From NCBI GenBank assembly GCA_021296255.1, contig JAGWAU010000006.1, positions 85,216 through 149,215 of the forward strand: 64,000 bases of DNA. The letters are read 5' to 3'. Positions 34,749-43,809 of the stretch are shown one piece after another. The notes below the pieces were generated by a model, which made no database searches, was not told the DNA's origin, and saw only the letters and a program-made list of their open reading frames with translations. A program made the position numbers and the translations under genes. The stretch is from Alphaproteobacteria bacterium. GTDB taxonomy: Bacteria > Pseudomonadota > Alphaproteobacteria > UBA2966. Position 1 is the first letter of the stretch, and the number at the start of each line of letters is the position of its first letter.

Positions 34749-36068
34749 ATGGCACCAAGATCCATGCCTCTCGAATCTTCCACAGCCAAGACCGTCAGGG
34801 CGCCGAAGACCGCCCGCAAACCCAAGGCCAAACGTCCGCCGGTTATCGATATCAAGAAGCGCGGCGTTCCCGTCAACCTGCGCCAGAGCGGCAACAGCGA
34901 AGCCCGCATGCTGATCTCGACCCGAGTTCGCAAGAGCCCCTACTGGCACCTCTCCCATCAGGAAGGCTGCTGGGCCTACACCGTCTACAACCACATGTAT
35001 CATCCGCGGGCCTACGTCAGCATGATGCAGGGCGGCTTGATGAAGGAGTACGAATACCTCACCAAGCACGTGACGATGTGGAACGTCGCGGTGGAGCGGC
35101 AGATACAGGTCAAGGGGCCGGACGCCGCGGAGTTCGTGAACCTGCTGATCACCCGCGACGTCCACAAGAAGCTGCCGACGAACATGTGTCGCTACGTCAT
35201 CCTCTGCAATCACGAGGGCGGCATCATCAACGACCCGGTGTTGCTGCGGGTTGCGGAGGACGAATTCTGGTTCAGCATCTCGGATTCGGACGTTTTGCTG
35301 TGGGCGCAGGGCGTCAACGCCTTTTCGGGCCACGACGTGACGATCAGGGAGATCGACGTCTCGCCGGTGCAGATCCAGGGTCCCAAGTCCGTCAAGCTGA
35401 TGACCAAGCTGTTCGGGCGCAAGGTCCTCAACATCCCCTATTACGGCCTGATGCACGCCAGACTCGGTCGGTCGAAGGTCGTGATCTCACGAACGGGGTT
35501 CTCCGGCGAGGTCGGTTACGAGATCTACCTGCGCGATGCCACACGCCATGCCGACGAGATGTGGCACGCGGTCAAGAGAGCGGGCGAGCAGTACAACCTG
35601 CGGGTCATCGCCCCGAGCCACATCCGCCGTCTGGAAGCCGGCATCCTGTCCTACGGCCAGGACATGGACATCGAGACCAACCCGTTCGAGGTCGGCCTCG
35701 GCTGGCAGGTCGATTTCTCGAAGGACGACTTCATCGGCAAGGCGGCGCTCCGGAAGATCAAGAAGGCAGGCGTGAAGCAGAAGCTCGCCGGCCTGAAGAT
35801 GGGGGGCAGCCCCATCACCTGGTACAACGAGGATTTCTGGTACGTGACCAACCGCTCGGGCCAGGAGATCGGTTACATCACCAGCGCCTTCTGGTCGCCG
35901 ACCCACAACACCAACATCGCCCTCGCGACCCTGCCCGCCGCCCACGCCAGGATCGGCACCCGGTTGAAGGCGGTGCTGCCGGCCGAAGATAGGCCCGTAG
36001 ATGCGGAAGTCGTTCCGATGCCCTTTAAGGACCCGAAGAAGGAAATCCCCAAGCAGGCGGTACGCTAG
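34749..36068 (+). CDS. GcvT-family tetrahydrofolate methyltransferase, DMSP-demethylase (DmdA)-like
   Basis: 439 residues of the aminomethyltransferase fold. A basic Pro/Lys-rich leader (residues about 1-50) precedes the fold. AYTVYNHMYHPRAY, VERQIQVKGPDAAEFVNLL, VSPVQIQGPKS and GFSGEVGYEIYLRD resemble DmdA and related demethylases more than GcvT of the glycine cleavage system. It would transfer a methyl group from sulfur, nitrogen or oxygen to tetrahydrofolate. It is not near gcvH/gcvP, but close to Rieske and DMGDH-like genes in the opposite orientation. Start ATG 34749 (AGGGG eight bases before); ATG 34764 is possible. Substrate not proven: true DmdA, or a relative acting on other methylated compounds. 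Confidence 0.78.
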   Translation: MAPRSMPLESSTAKTVRAPKTARKPKAKRPPVIDIKKRGVPVNLRQSGNSEARMLISTRVRKSPYWHLSHQEGCWAYTVYNHMYHPRAYVSMMQGGLMKEYEYLTKHVTMWNVAVERQIQVKGPDAAEFVNLLITRDVHKKLPTNMCRYVILCNHEGGIINDPVLLRVAEDEFWFSISDSDVLLWAQGVNAFSGHDVTIREIDVSPVQIQGPKSVKLMTKLFGRKVLNIPYYGLMHARLGRSKVVISRTGFSGEVGYEIYLRDATRHADEMWHAVKRAGEQYNLRVIAPSHIRRLEAGILSYGQDMDIETNPFEVGLGWQVDFSKDDFIGKAALRKIKKAGVKQKLAGLKMGGSPITWYNEDFWYVTNRSGQEIGYITSAFWSPTHNTNIALATLPAAHARIGTRLKAVLPAEDRPVDAEVVPMPFKDPKKEIPKQAVR

Positions 36069-36123
36069 GCCGGCACTACCGCCGGAGCACCGGAGAAGGG
36101 AGGCGGGCCGCCAAGCCCGATCC

Positions 36124-36555
36124 CTACGGTACCTTCTCGAAGCGGACCCTGAGGCGGCGTTCGGAGAACTTCCAGCCGTCGGCCGTGCGCACATACGTGT
36201 CGTGATACTCACCGATCCAGTCGGGCCGGTCATAGGGGATCGGGCCGTCGGCCTCGGTGTGCGGACCCGCACAACGATAGACGGCGAGGTAGACCTCGCC
36301 CCGGGCCGTGTCCTTGTCGACCGGCTCGTACCAGTAATTGGTGCAGAAGTGGCGAGTCACCATCTGTTCGCGATCGGCGAAATGACCTTTGATGGCGTCG
36401 TGGCCATGGCGCTCGACACCGCCGATCTCAAGCACGGCATCCCCTGTGAACAGGGTGACGAACGAATCGAAATTTTGCCTGTCGGCGTAGCGGACGTAGT
36501 CGTCGTTGAGGCGCCGCAGCTCCCACTCCATCTCCATGCGTTCGGTCAGTTTCAC
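36124..36555 (-). CDS. SnoaL/NTF2-like protein
   Basis: 143 residues of the NTF2-like cone fold (SnoaL-like domain): LNDDYVRYADRQNFDSFVTLFTGDAVLEIGG at the start and WIGEYHDTYVRTADGWKFSERRLRVRFE at the end. Such proteins hydrate or isomerise small rings or serve as beta-type partners of Rieske oxygenases. It is the last gene of the minus-strand Rieske group, 120 bp after the beta subunit gene. Its GGAGGG-type site lies before ATG 36555. Confidence 0.8.
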   Translation of the reverse strand: MKLTERMEMEWELRRLNDDYVRYADRQNFDSFVTLFTGDAVLEIGGVERHGHDAIKGHFADREQMVTRHFCTNYWYEPVDKDTARGEVYLAVYRCAGPHTEADGPIPYDRPDWIGEYHDTYVRTADGWKFSERRLRVRFEKVP

Positions 36556-36675
36556 CGGATCACCCTCCCACTGAATTCAACTGCCGCCAGCATGACGGCG
36601 GCACAGCAGCCTTGGCCCACAAGCGGCGGCCAAGCCTGAGCGCGACTTCATCCTGAAGCGCCTGTGCGCCGGCGG

Positions 36676-37134
36676 CTACATCGGCAGATGGGTGCCGATG
36701 CCCACCTCGCGGGTCTCGAGCTTCATGTTCCGATCGGCGATCAGCGGCGTATCACCGGAGACGTCGATCACGTCGTGGTAGCGACCGACCGCCCAGACGC
36801 TCGTCGCGCCCTCAGGTGTCGTGTAGTAGATGGTCACGTATGTGAGCGCCTTGGCGGTATCGGCGCCGTCGCGCTCGATTTCATAGACCGTGGCGTGACG
36901 CATGAAGCTGCCGAGCAAACGAAAGTGCAGGGGCACGTTGGCCAGCAGCCCTTTCATTTCGCCCCTGTTGACGTCCATCCACTCCTGCTCCCTGCGGATT
37001 TCGCGGGAGTAGTTGGTGATCCTGTACTCGAACTCCTCCGTATAGAGATCGAGGTAGTCGTCGAACTCCTCGGCATCGAGAAACCGGCACGATTTATGGA
37101 TCAAATTCCTGATCTGATCGTCGGTGATCGTCAT
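36676..37134 (-). CDS. Aromatic-ring-hydroxylating dioxygenase beta subunit
   Basis: 152-residue small subunit (NTF2-like fold) of Rieske dioxygenases: IHKSCRFLDAEEFDDYLDLYTEEFEYRI and ERDGADTAKALTYVTIYY are family blocks. It packs under the alpha subunit and has no metal. ATG 37134 gives MTITDDQIRN; the longer frame to 37263 would overlap the alpha gene end. The alpha gene lies 58 bp upstream. A paralogue is at 48256, with a similar length and end (GIGTHLPM versus GIGSHVPI). Confidence 0.85.
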   Translation of the reverse strand: MTITDDQIRNLIHKSCRFLDAEEFDDYLDLYTEEFEYRITNYSREIRREQEWMDVNRGEMKGLLANVPLHFRLLGSFMRHATVYEIERDGADTAKALTYVTIYYTTPEGATSVWAVGRYHDVIDVSGDTPLIADRNMKLETREVGIGTHLPM

Positions 37135-37192
37135 CGCAGTCAGTCGAATCCGACGGAGCGGGCGCTCGGGACCCGCTCCGGAATTCAAAGCG

Positions 37193-38428
37193 CTACTCGG
37201 CCGCCGCCATGAAGTTCCTGGGATTGTTGGCTGGCCGTCCCATGAGCCTTCCCCACTCTCCATAGAAGTGGCGGAGATAGGCGTCGCTGTGAATGCGTTC
37301 GTGCACCTGATCCTCGAAGTACTCGACGCGGGACATCAGGTCGTAAGGATTCGCGCCGTTCTCCTGGCAGGCATGCGTCGCCTCGACGTAGGCGCAGTCC
37401 TCCGATGCGTTGCGGCTGAAAGGCCCCCAGATCTGGATGAACTGCTTCGAGCGGCTTCTGCGATCCTCCTTCGATTCGCCCTTAATGCCGAGCCCGCGCT
37501 CTTCCATGATCGTGTGACCCGGTGCGATCGGCGTCGAATGATTGAGGCGGATGCAGGTGGCACGGAAGAAAACCGATAAATTCGGAAAAATATCGGTAAC
37601 CCGGAACTCGCCCGGCGCCAAGCCCTTGAAGACGAGATCGTCGCGGTTCTTCCAGCTCTTGTATTTCTTGTACTGGACCTGGAACGGGCTGCCGTCGATC
37701 AGGTGCGCATTGTACCCGTGGCCGTTCCGCTGCATCCGCCAGGGACGATCGTGATAGCCCGGAGTCAACACGCTGGTGGTACGATTCACCAAGTGAGACC
37801 ATTCGTGATAGAGGTCGCAATTGGTGAGATACCAAGCCTTCCAGTTCCCGCGCACGTGAGTCTGATTGTAGTGGAAGACCTCCAGTTCGTGGTTGTTGAA
37901 GATCTCCTCGAAGGGCTCCCCCGCCTCGCCGATGTAGTCGCGCAACGACTCGGCGGCACCGTCGAAGTTGATGAACACGAGGCCGGCAAAAACGTCCGTG
38001 CGAATCTCGCGAAGCGAGAGGTCTTCCCTGGCCGGGCCCAACTCCTCGTAGGCTTCCCCGCGAGGTTGATAGGTGCAGTTGCCGAACAGGTCGTATTCCC
38101 ACATATGGAAGAAGCACGTCATGTGCTTCATGTTGCCGGCCGGCTCGCGCACGATCTTGGCGCCACGGTGCGAGCAGGTGTTCACGAAGGTGCGGATCCC
38201 GTCATCGTTGCCGCGCACGGTGACCAGCGGTACGCCGGTCCACTGGTGGGCTCGGAAGTCGCCGACCTCCGCGACTTCGCTGACGTGGCAGACGAACTTC
38301 CATGTGCGGCGCAGGATCTTCTCTTCTTCCTCCCCAAAGATGTCCGGATCGGTATAGACGGACGAGTGGACGTAAGCGTCACCCTGAACACTGGGCGGAG
38401 AGAGGTGTTCTTCAGCTGTACGCGCCAT
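37193..38428 (-). CDS. Rieske ring-hydroxylating dioxygenase alpha subunit
   Basis: 411 residues. Rieske site: Cys85-x-His87 (TCSHRGA) and Cys105-x2-His108 (CFFHMW). Mononuclear iron: the DLYHEWSH block (Asp-x2-His-x4-His-like). It belongs to a complete system in one minus-strand group: beta subunit, Rieske ferredoxin (38587) and ferredoxin reductase (39002). Together they insert oxygen into a ring or remove an N/O-methyl group. The promoter area has a perfect inverted repeat (38465-38487), so it is probably regulated on its own. The paralogue at 47055 shares both motifs. Confidence 0.88.
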   Translation of the reverse strand: MARTAEEHLSPPSVQGDAYVHSSVYTDPDIFGEEEEKILRRTWKFVCHVSEVAEVGDFRAHQWTGVPLVTVRGNDDGIRTFVNTCSHRGAKIVREPAGNMKHMTCFFHMWEYDLFGNCTYQPRGEAYEELGPAREDLSLREIRTDVFAGLVFINFDGAAESLRDYIGEAGEPFEEIFNNHELEVFHYNQTHVRGNWKAWYLTNCDLYHEWSHLVNRTTSVLTPGYHDRPWRMQRNGHGYNAHLIDGSPFQVQYKKYKSWKNRDDLVFKGLAPGEFRVTDIFPNLSVFFRATCIRLNHSTPIAPGHTIMEERGLGIKGESKEDRRSRSKQFIQIWGPFSRNASEDCAYVEATHACQENGANPYDLMSRVEYFEDQVHERIHSDAYLRHFYGEWGRLMGRPANNPRNFMAAAE

Positions 38429-38464
38429 GCTAAATCCCCGGAATGTAAGGCGTTTCCTCGATCC

Positions 38465-38516
38465 TTAGGTCAATAACTCTGACCTAATGCGCAACGATAC
38501 GACATTCTAGAGAATG
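38465..38516 (-). promoter_or_regulatory. Two inverted repeats upstream of the Rieske alpha gene
   Basis: TTAGGTCA (38465-38472) and TGACCTAA (38480-38487) form a perfect 8-base dyad with a seven-base spacer, 37-59 bp before the start codon. A second dyad, CATTCT-AG-AGAATG, lies at 38503-38516. The first is shaped like an operator for a dimeric regulator; the regulator is unknown. Confidence 0.55.
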
Positions 38517-38586
38517 CCGCAATCGCGATGAACGGCGAAACCTCCTTTCGCGGCGGGATCCCGGCACCATTCTGCGGGCCCGCGTG

Positions 38587-38916
38587 TCATTGGTAGTCGT
38601 ACCTGAGCTCTTTCTCCAAATTCACGAGCACGGCACCGTCCTCGACCTTGACCTCATAGAGGAGCAGCGGACTCTCGGCATTCTCCCGCATGTCGCCGGT
38701 CTTCATATTCCACTGCCAGAGGTGCTTGATGCAGGTGAGCGTATCGCCGTCGATCATGCCGAGGGATAGCGGCGTCTCCTGGTGCGGACAAAACGGGGGA
38801 TAGGCGAAGAATTCCCCGCCGGCGTTGGCAACGAGGATGGTGATATCGCCGATCTCGAACTCGTGCAGTTCTTCTTCGTCGACATCGTCGACGGCGCAAA
38901 CCCGTTGCCAGCTCAT
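38587..38916 (-). CDS. Rieske-type ferredoxin of the dioxygenase system
   Basis: 109 residues with Cys43-x-His45 (FCPHQETPL) and Cys62-x2-His65 (CIKHLWQW), the [2Fe-2S] Rieske ligands of toluene/biphenyl-type ferredoxins. It shuttles electrons from the reductase encoded at 39002 to the oxygenase alpha subunit. ATG 38916 has GGAGGTG eight bases before it; the GTG at 38925 lies within that site and is not the start. Confidence 0.88.
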   Translation of the reverse strand: MSWQRVCAVDDVDEEELHEFEIGDITILVANAGGEFFAYPPFCPHQETPLSLGMIDGDTLTCIKHLWQWNMKTGDMRENAESPLLLYEVKVEDGAVLVNLEKELRYDYQ

Positions 38917-39001
38917 GTGGATCACCTCCGCGCCCTGGTTCGCCGACGAAACCTAGCGGCCCAGCCTGCTCTTCACAACGGGCTACCGCCTCCGGCGAGG
39001 C

Positions 39002-40045
39002 TCAACTGAACTTGTCGTAACGGATCGCCGACGGAGTCAACCTCGCCTCCATGACCAAGGCCCGCAGCGTCGCGTCGACCATCGGCGGCGGGCCCGCGAG
39101 GTAGGCCATCACGCCGTCCCAGCGTCCGGTCATGCGGCGCATCGCGGCTTCGTGCACGAAGCCCTCGTCGAACCGGAGTCCCGGATGTGCCGCCACCAGT
39201 TCCGCCGTCGGCGCGGCATCCGACAGGACGACCGTAACCCTCAGCCTCTCCGGATCACGGCCCGCGTAGGCCTTGAGGTGGTCGAGAAGGTAGATGTCGC
39301 GTTCCGTGCGGACACCGAAGAACAAATCCCCTTCGTAAGCCTCGAAATGTCCCGCCTCGATCGCGTGGTCGAGTATCGACAGCATCGGCGCGAGACCCGA
39401 GCCGCCGGCGATGCAGACGAGGTCGTTGGGCAACGACGGTGCATAGGTCGCGACGCCGAGTGGCCCGAAGAGACTGAGCTCGGCTCCGGTCCGGTCCTCG
39501 GCGAACAGCCAGTCGGTGAATCCGCCCTCCGGGACCTGCTTGATGACGAACGCGAGTCGGTCCGTGGAGGTTCGATAGTCGGCCATCGAGTAGGCGCGCC
39601 GGCCCTCCACGGCCGCGGTGCCGACGAGCATGAACTGGCCCGCGTTGAAGGAAACCGGACCGTCGATCGTGATCGCGACGCGGCAAACGTCGTGGGTGAG
39701 TCCTTCGACTTTCGTGATGCGCCCCGTCATCGCCTCGGGTACCGGAATATCGCCGGCCAGTCGTGCGACGTTGGCGCGCACGCCGATGGTGCAGTCGCCG
39801 AGCGCCGTGGCCTGGCACATGAGGAACTCTGATTTTTCAGATTTGACGTAGGCCCGGCCCGGCGCGTCGAGCCAGCCCTCGTCGATCTCGCCCTTGCCCA
39901 CCTCGGCCTTGCAGGTTCCGCAAGTGCCGCTGCCGCACTCGTAGGGGAGACCGATACCGGCACGAAGGCCGGCATGAAGGATCTTCTCCCCCGCGGCGCA
40001 ATCGAATTCGAACGACTCGCCGCGCGTGCGGACGGATATCTTCAC
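39002..40045 (-). CDS. Ferredoxin reductase with plant-type [2Fe-2S] and FAD/NAD domains
   Basis: 347 residues. An N-terminal plant-type ferredoxin domain has Cys37, Cys42, Cys45 and Cys77 (ECGSGTCGTC and LMCQA). The flavin domain has RAYSMAD and the NAD domain has VCIAGGSGLAPMLSIL and LAGPPPMVDATL. This is the benzoate-dioxygenase-reductase layout, taking electrons from NADH. It would reduce the Rieske ferredoxin made by the next gene. A small membrane protein gene precedes it by 28 bp. Confidence 0.87.
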   Translation of the reverse strand: MKISVRTRGESFEFDCAAGEKILHAGLRAGIGLPYECGSGTCGTCKAEVGKGEIDEGWLDAPGRAYVKSEKSEFLMCQATALGDCTIGVRANVARLAGDIPVPEAMTGRITKVEGLTHDVCRVAITIDGPVSFNAGQFMLVGTAAVEGRRAYSMADYRTSTDRLAFVIKQVPEGGFTDWLFAEDRTGAELSLFGPLGVATYAPSLPNDLVCIAGGSGLAPMLSILDHAIEAGHFEAYEGDLFFGVRTERDIYLLDHLKAYAGRDPERLRVTVVLSDAAPTAELVAAHPGLRFDEGFVHEAAMRRMTGRWDGVMAYLAGPPPMVDATLRALVMEARLTPSAIRYDKFS

Positions 40046-40073
40046 GTCGGAAACGGAGACCGTTTGACCAAGA

Positions 40074-40247
40074 TCAATTCCCGCGTTCCAGCCATGAGAT
40101 GAATCCCCACAGACCCGCTGCCGCGCCGATAAGCAAGACGACGATGATCGTGATGAGGCACCCGTGCCGGCTCAGGAAGGATTGATCTCGAGGGTCCGGG
40201 CTTTCTCCACTGCCGTCCTCGCCACCATTCTGGTTTCCGTCGCTCAT
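40074..40247 (-). CDS. Small single-pass membrane protein
   Basis: 57 residues. A polar Gly/Asp-rich N-terminus is followed by SRHGCLITIIVVLLIGAAAGLWGFISWLERGN, one clear membrane helix. ATG 40247 is supported by GGAGGG nine bases upstream; the frame beyond is not coding. It lies between the DMGDH-type gene and the reductase gene in the same direction, so it may tether a component to the membrane. No family recognised. Confidence 0.6.
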   Translation of the reverse strand: MSDGNQNGGEDGSGESPDPRDQSFLSRHGCLITIIVVLLIGAAAGLWGFISWLERGN

Positions 40248-40446
40248 CGATGCGTCCCTCCGGTTCCATCCATCGGCAACGACTTGGCAGTCGGTCCCGC
40301 CACCATCGCCGAAAAGGTTACGGCGGCGCGGCGCGGGCTGCAACCGCGGTCCAGGACGTGTGGGCGCGCCGGAGGGCGGGCCGCGGCGCGGCCTCTATGG
40401 CGCCCTGAGCCCAAGCGCTCCAGCCATGACCGACGCACGGTTCGCT

Positions 40447-42891
40447 TTACGCACGCAGGGCCGCGCTTTCCGGATCGTAAGGGCTGTCGGAGATGATCCG
40501 CGCCGGGCGCAATTGATCGAGCACCCGGACTCGGCAGTCGCGACCGACTTTCGCCGCATCGGAGCGGACGTATCCGAGCATGAGGGATTTCTTTACGTAG
40601 TGGCCGTAGCCGCCCGCGGTTCCTCGTCCGACGACCTCGTCGTCCATGAAGACCGGCTCGTTGCCGAACGAGTCCGCGTCGTCTGCGTCGATCTCGATCG
40701 TGCAGAAAGTGTTGGGAACGCCGGCCCGCCGTTGTGCGATCAACGCCTCCTGACCCGTGAAGGCCGGCTTGTTCAACCGGACGAACCGGTCGAGACCGGC
40801 CTCGAAGATGGTGTTCTCCTGATTGAGGTCGGTTCCCCACAGCCGATACGACTTCTCGAGGCGCATGGAGTCCATCGCCCGCATCCCGACGAGACCGATG
40901 CCCTGAGCCTCACCCGCCTTCATCAACGCGTCGAACAGGTGGTTGTGGTACTCGATCGGATGATGAAGCTCCCACCCCAGCGATCCCACGAAGTTCACCC
41001 GCAAGGCCCGCACGCCGGGGCAGAAACCGACGGGAATTTCCTGGGCAGTCAGCCAGGGAAACGCCTCGTTCGAGACATCGGCGTCCGCCAGCCGCTGCAG
41101 GATATTACGCGCCTGCGGACCGGCAAGAACGAACACCCCGTACTGCGTCGTCACGTCCTTGAGATAAACCGAGCCGTCCCCGGGGAGCAGCTTCGTGAGA
41201 AAGTCGAGATCATAGTCGTGCGCGGCGCCTGAGCTCACGAGGAAGAAACGCTCGCCCCAGGGACCGTCGGAGAGGCGGGTGATGGTGAACTCGGATCGGA
41301 TCGAGCCCGACGGGTTGAGGGCGTGGGCGAGCGAAATGCGGCCGACATCCTGCGGGACGTTGTTGGCGACGAGGCGATCCAGCCACTCCCGCACTCCGAG
41401 GCCTTCGGCTTCGAACTTGGAGAACGACGACAGCTCGATGAGTCCCGCCCGGTCCCGGGTCGCGTGCACCTCGTTGCCGACGTGCTCGAACCAATTGGAA
41501 CGGCGGAAGGAATACGCGTCCTTGCGCTCGACCCCCTCCGGCGCGAACCAGTTCGGCCGCTCCCAGCCGAACCGCTGGCCCCACACCGCGCCCATGCGGT
41601 CCATCCGCTCGTAGCTGGGCGGCGCCTTTGCCGGACGGCACCCGGGGCGTTCCTCCATCGGGTAGTGAATGATGAAAACGTGCTCGTAGGCTTCCGTGTT
41701 CTTGAGCTTGGCGAAATTCTTGGAAACCACCCCGAATCGCCGCGGATCCACGCCAATCATATCGACGCTGGGCTCGCCCTCGATCATCCATTCGGCGACC
41801 TGCCAGCCGCCGCCGCCCGCCGCGGTGATCCCGAAACTGTGGCCTTCGGAGAGCCAGAAGTTGGGCAGCCCGAAGGCCGGCCCGACCATCGGATTGCCGT
41901 CGGGCGTATAAGGGATCGGCCCATTGATGATCTGCTTGATGCCGGCGTTCTCAAAAGAGGGCACGCGCCGCGCCGCGGCCTCCACGTGCGGCAGCAGGCG
42001 ATCGAGATCGCCGGGAAACAGATCCTTCTCGAAGGTCGCCGGAACCCCGTCGACGAAGCAGGCCGGCGCGCCGCGCTCGTAGGGACCGAGCAACCAGCCC
42101 ATCCGCTCCTCGCGGAAATAGTAGGAGGCGTCCGATTCGCGCAGCACTGGGAGCTCGCCGTTTCCCGCCTCGCGGTACGCCCTCAGTTCAGGCACTTCGT
42201 CGGTGACGATGTACTGGTGCTCGACGGGCACGGAGGGGATTTCGAGACCCACCCAGCTCGCGGTCCGGCGGGCGTAATTGCCGGTCGCGCACACGACGTG
42301 CTCACAGCGAATGTTCCCTTGCACCGTCTTGACGATCCATTCGAGCGATTCGGAGCGCTCGATTCCCGTCACTTCGGTCTGCTGGTGAATCTCCGCGCCC
42401 ATGTTACGGGCGCCGCGTGCCATGGCCATGGTGACATCGGCCGGGGCGATGTGTCCGTCGGTCGGATGCCAGAGCGCGCCCACCAGACCTTCCGTGTTGC
42501 AGAGCGGCCAGAGCTTCTTGATCTCGTCGACCCCGATGAGGTGGCAGTCGACACCGATGGTCTCCGCCGTGCACTGGTAGCTGCGGTATTCGTCCATGCG
42601 GTCGCGGTTGGTCGCTAAGCGGAGATTGCCGTTGACGTGGAATCCCACGTCCTGGCCCGTCTCTTCCTCCAGGATCTTGTAGAGTTCCACCGAATACTGG
42701 TGCAGCTGACCGACCGAATAGCTCATGTTGAAGAGGGGCAGGAGACCGGCCGCGTGCCAAGTCGAACCCGCCGTGAGCTCCGTCCGCTCGAGCAGGACGA
42801 CGTCCGTCCACCCCTTCTTGGCCAGGTGGTAGAGGACGCTGACCCCGTTCACGCCGCCACCGATCACCACGACTCGCGCCTCAGACTTCAT
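40447..42891 (-). CDS. Dimethylglycine/sarcosine dehydrogenase-type FAD oxidoreductase fused to GcvT
   Basis: 814 residues. The N-terminal DAO domain has VVVIGGGVNGVSVLYHLA and TAGSTWHAAGLLP; His46 in that block is the covalent flavin site of mammalian dimethylglycine dehydrogenase. The C-terminal half (from about residue 430) is a GcvT aminomethyltransferase fold that passes the one-carbon unit to tetrahydrofolate (FVLAGPQARNIL, NFVGSLGWELHHPIEY). Expected reaction: oxidative N-demethylation of an N-methyl amino acid. ATG 42891 follows GGAGGAGGA. It heads a minus-strand group with Rieske genes. Confidence 0.87.
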   Translation of the reverse strand: MKSEARVVVIGGGVNGVSVLYHLAKKGWTDVVLLERTELTAGSTWHAAGLLPLFNMSYSVGQLHQYSVELYKILEEETGQDVGFHVNGNLRLATNRDRMDEYRSYQCTAETIGVDCHLIGVDEIKKLWPLCNTEGLVGALWHPTDGHIAPADVTMAMARGARNMGAEIHQQTEVTGIERSESLEWIVKTVQGNIRCEHVVCATGNYARRTASWVGLEIPSVPVEHQYIVTDEVPELRAYREAGNGELPVLRESDASYYFREERMGWLLGPYERGAPACFVDGVPATFEKDLFPGDLDRLLPHVEAAARRVPSFENAGIKQIINGPIPYTPDGNPMVGPAFGLPNFWLSEGHSFGITAAGGGGWQVAEWMIEGEPSVDMIGVDPRRFGVVSKNFAKLKNTEAYEHVFIIHYPMEERPGCRPAKAPPSYERMDRMGAVWGQRFGWERPNWFAPEGVERKDAYSFRRSNWFEHVGNEVHATRDRAGLIELSSFSKFEAEGLGVREWLDRLVANNVPQDVGRISLAHALNPSGSIRSEFTITRLSDGPWGERFFLVSSGAAHDYDLDFLTKLLPGDGSVYLKDVTTQYGVFVLAGPQARNILQRLADADVSNEAFPWLTAQEIPVGFCPGVRALRVNFVGSLGWELHHPIEYHNHLFDALMKAGEAQGIGLVGMRAMDSMRLEKSYRLWGTDLNQENTIFEAGLDRFVRLNKPAFTGQEALIAQRRAGVPNTFCTIEIDADDADSFGNEPVFMDDEVVGRGTAGGYGHYVKKSLMLGYVRSDAAKVGRDCRVRVLDQLRPARIISDSPYDPESAALRA

Positions 42892-43124
42892 CGCCGTCCT
42901 CCTCCGATACGCGGGATCCACCGCCTCATGCGGCGTCAGCATCCTTGAGCCCAACACTGCCTCGGACTTGTCCTTGCGCGACGTTCCCTATTCGGATTGC
43001 GCCGCGCAATCGTCGCAGGCAATGACAACGGTCTGGAGGGTACAGCCGACCGAAATCCAATGACACGATCTTCGCGCCCCGCCCTTCGGGCAGACGGCCC
43101 CGACTGCACCTGGGACACATGCGG

Positions 43125-43746
43125 CTATTTCACGTCCAGCATGATCAGCAACGCCGACAGGGTGAATACCGAAACCGCGGTCGAGACAACCACGACCGCG
43201 GCCGAGCGTTCGACATAAGTGCCGTAACGTTGTGCCACGACGAATACGGGCACGCCCGTGGGGAGGGCGGCATGGATGACGGCTGCTGCCGCCCAGATAC
43301 CGTCGAGGCCAAAAACCTGATATGCCAGCCACCAGGTTATCAGAGGTTGTATCGCCAGCTTCACGACCACCAGCCATGTCACCTCCTTCGGATCGGCCCG
43401 AACCTTGCGGCCACCCATGAAGAGCCCGGCGGCGAACAGGGCGCACGGCCCGAAGGCACCGCTCAGCATGTCGAAAAAGGTAACGGCCGCGGTCGGCAAC
43501 TGCAGGCCGCTGCCCGAGGCCCCGAGACCGGCCACCGCCGAGCGCGCCGAGGAACGCCCAGTTGAAGAATTCCTCGAGGGACGTACGGTACAGGGAAATG
43601 AAGGCCAGGGCCGGGCCCGCCGCGTAATAGACGAATTGGCTTATGGCTTCGCTGGCATCCTCCATGAGCAAGCGGGTACGTGCAGCCACATAACCCGCCA
43701 GCATGATAGCGAAGATCGGCAGGATGACTTCGACGATGACGGCCAT
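43125..43746 (-). pseudogene. AEC-family transporter gene with internal deletion and frameshift
   Basis: The N-terminal part (MAVIVEVILPIFAIMLAGYVAARTRLL to NWAFLGALGGG) and the C-terminal part (AGLGASGSGLQLPTAAVTFF to ALLIMLDVK) are both typical of auxin-efflux-carrier-family permeases, but they meet out of frame at about 43537. Relatives have roughly 310 residues; about 100 residues of the middle are missing. A deletion of some 300 bases that changed the frame explains this best. Confidence 0.75.
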
Positions 43747-43809
43747 GAACGGAGCACGCCGACCGGCAGGTCGGTCGCTTTAATTCTGCCAGCAATGGCG
43801 CGCACCACG

